Assembly (NCBI GenBank): GCA_902500695.1
Contig: CABVRQ010000133.1
Location: forward strand, 1-5,740
Direction of reading: 5' to 3'
DNA: 5,740 nt
From: an uncultured Nitrospira sp.
GTDB lineage: Bacteria > Nitrospirota > Nitrospiria > Nitrospirales > UBA8639
The number at the start of each line of letters is the position of its first letter. Position 1 is the stretch's first letter. Below are positions 5,425-5,740 of this stretch, in pieces. Both the position numbers and the translations under genes were made by a program. The notes below the pieces were generated by a model. It ran no database searches. It saw nothing but the letters and a program-made list of their open reading frames with translations, and had not been told where the DNA came from.

Positions 5425-5592
5425 ATGCCCAATGCGAAACGGGAAAAGCCTTGCTATTTGTGTAAGGAGTCGGGGTCTCAAAGTCTAAGTTATTTGGTTT
5501 GCATACAATGTTCCCGGCATTTTTGTCGCTTTCATGGCGACCCGCAAATGGATGAATGTATCAAATGTCTTGAAGGGAACGAAGAAACCTAA
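5425..5592 (+). CDS. 55-aa Cys/His-rich protein, AN1-like zinc finger
   Basis: Almost the whole of this small protein is one zinc-binding pattern. Ligands: C10, C13, C26, C29, C34, H37, C45, C48, giving C-x2-C-x12-C-x2-C-x4-C-x2-H-x7-C-x2-C. Eight ligands in four pairs suggest two Zn2+ ions, probably cross-braced. The central C-x2-C-x4-C-x2-H with Phe before the third Cys (R-H-F-C-R-F-H) is the hallmark of AN1-type fingers. The final pair (C-x2-C) differs from the AN1 H-x5-H-x-C ending, so a B-box-like or novel finger is the alternative. AN1 and B-box fingers in eukaryotes serve protein interaction; a bacterial role is unknown. The tail is acidic (E44, E50, E53, E54) and the N-terminus basic (K5, R6, K8). 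No signal peptide. It is the second Cys-rich zinc protein in a row, but 320 nt separates them. Confidence 0.75.
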   Translation: MPNAKREKPCYLCKESGSQSLSYLVCIQCSRHFCRFHGDPQMDECIKCLEGNEET

Positions 5593-5642
5593 AGAGGTGC
5601 TGAAAAAACCGCTCTATCACAATAGCTCTGGACCAAGGGGAG

Positions 5643-5690
5643 TGTTCGAGGGATCTGTCCTGAGCGAAGCCAGGGTGTTTACCACGAACA
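5643..5690. repeat. Degenerate intergenic inverted-repeat element
   Basis: TGTTCG (5643-5648) and CGAACA (5685-5690) form perfect 6-bp outer arms. The interior contains GTCCTGAGCGAAG (5658-5670). From memory, 'CCTGAGC..AAG' and 'TTCGTGG/CCACGAA' are parts of dispersed palindromic intergenic repeats common in several phyla, and this looks like a decayed copy. The surrounding 5593-5740 holds no ORF I can support; the next gene must begin beyond the window or close to its end. Confidence 0.35.
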
Positions 5691-5740
5691 GAAGTTCAAT
5701 CACTAAGCGGTTAACGAAGTCTGACATTAGAGGAAAGCGT

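Noticed and set aside
1..5740. A multi-gene defence or mobile system
   Set aside because: No transposase, integrase, nuclease, toxin-antitoxin pair, CRISPR repeat or phage gene could be seen; the genes are ordinary single-domain or envelope proteins.

Overview
This 5.74 kb window looks like an ordinary chromosomal segment of a free-living Gram-negative bacterium. Base composition is moderate, and every gene I can support lies on the + strand. There is a clear lipoprotein signal (LIGC lipobox), a second possible one, and several good Shine-Dalgarno (SD) sites. The mix of LEA14-type lipoprotein, Yip1, GDPD, DUF427, GYD and small Cys-rich proteins would fit a Nitrospira-like (Nitrospirota) genome. 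That placement is an impression from memory, held with low confidence; no taxonomic marker is present.

Layout. 1-114: the C-terminal end of a protein with a TPR-like tail. 238-729: LEA14/WHy-type lipoprotein. 730-988: spacer with a CT/GA-rich hairpin repeat. 989-1534: Yip1-family multi-pass membrane protein. 1584-2573: exported glycerophosphodiester phosphodiesterase-like protein, 49 nt downstream and perhaps co-transcribed. 2763-3521: ABHD10-like alpha/beta hydrolase with an intact Ser-Asp-His triad and an unusual start region. 3625-3996: DUF427 protein. 4192-4509: GYD-domain protein. 4745-5104: unrecognised protein with a C-terminal zinc ribbon. 5105-5424: 320 nt with no supported gene. 5425-5592: 55-aa protein with an eight-ligand, AN1-like zinc finger. 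5593-5740: non-coding tail with degenerate inverted-repeat sequence.

The left half encodes envelope and lipid-related proteins (lipoprotein, Yip1, GDPD, serine hydrolase). The right half is a run of small single-domain proteins (105-123 aa, then 55 aa), each with its own SD and a non-coding leader of about 100-320 nt. They look like separate transcription units rather than one operon. I see no tRNA, rRNA, CRISPR array, transposase, phage gene or obvious defence system. The most novel items are the AN1-like mini-protein and the zinc-ribbon protein; nothing shows that they form a system together.
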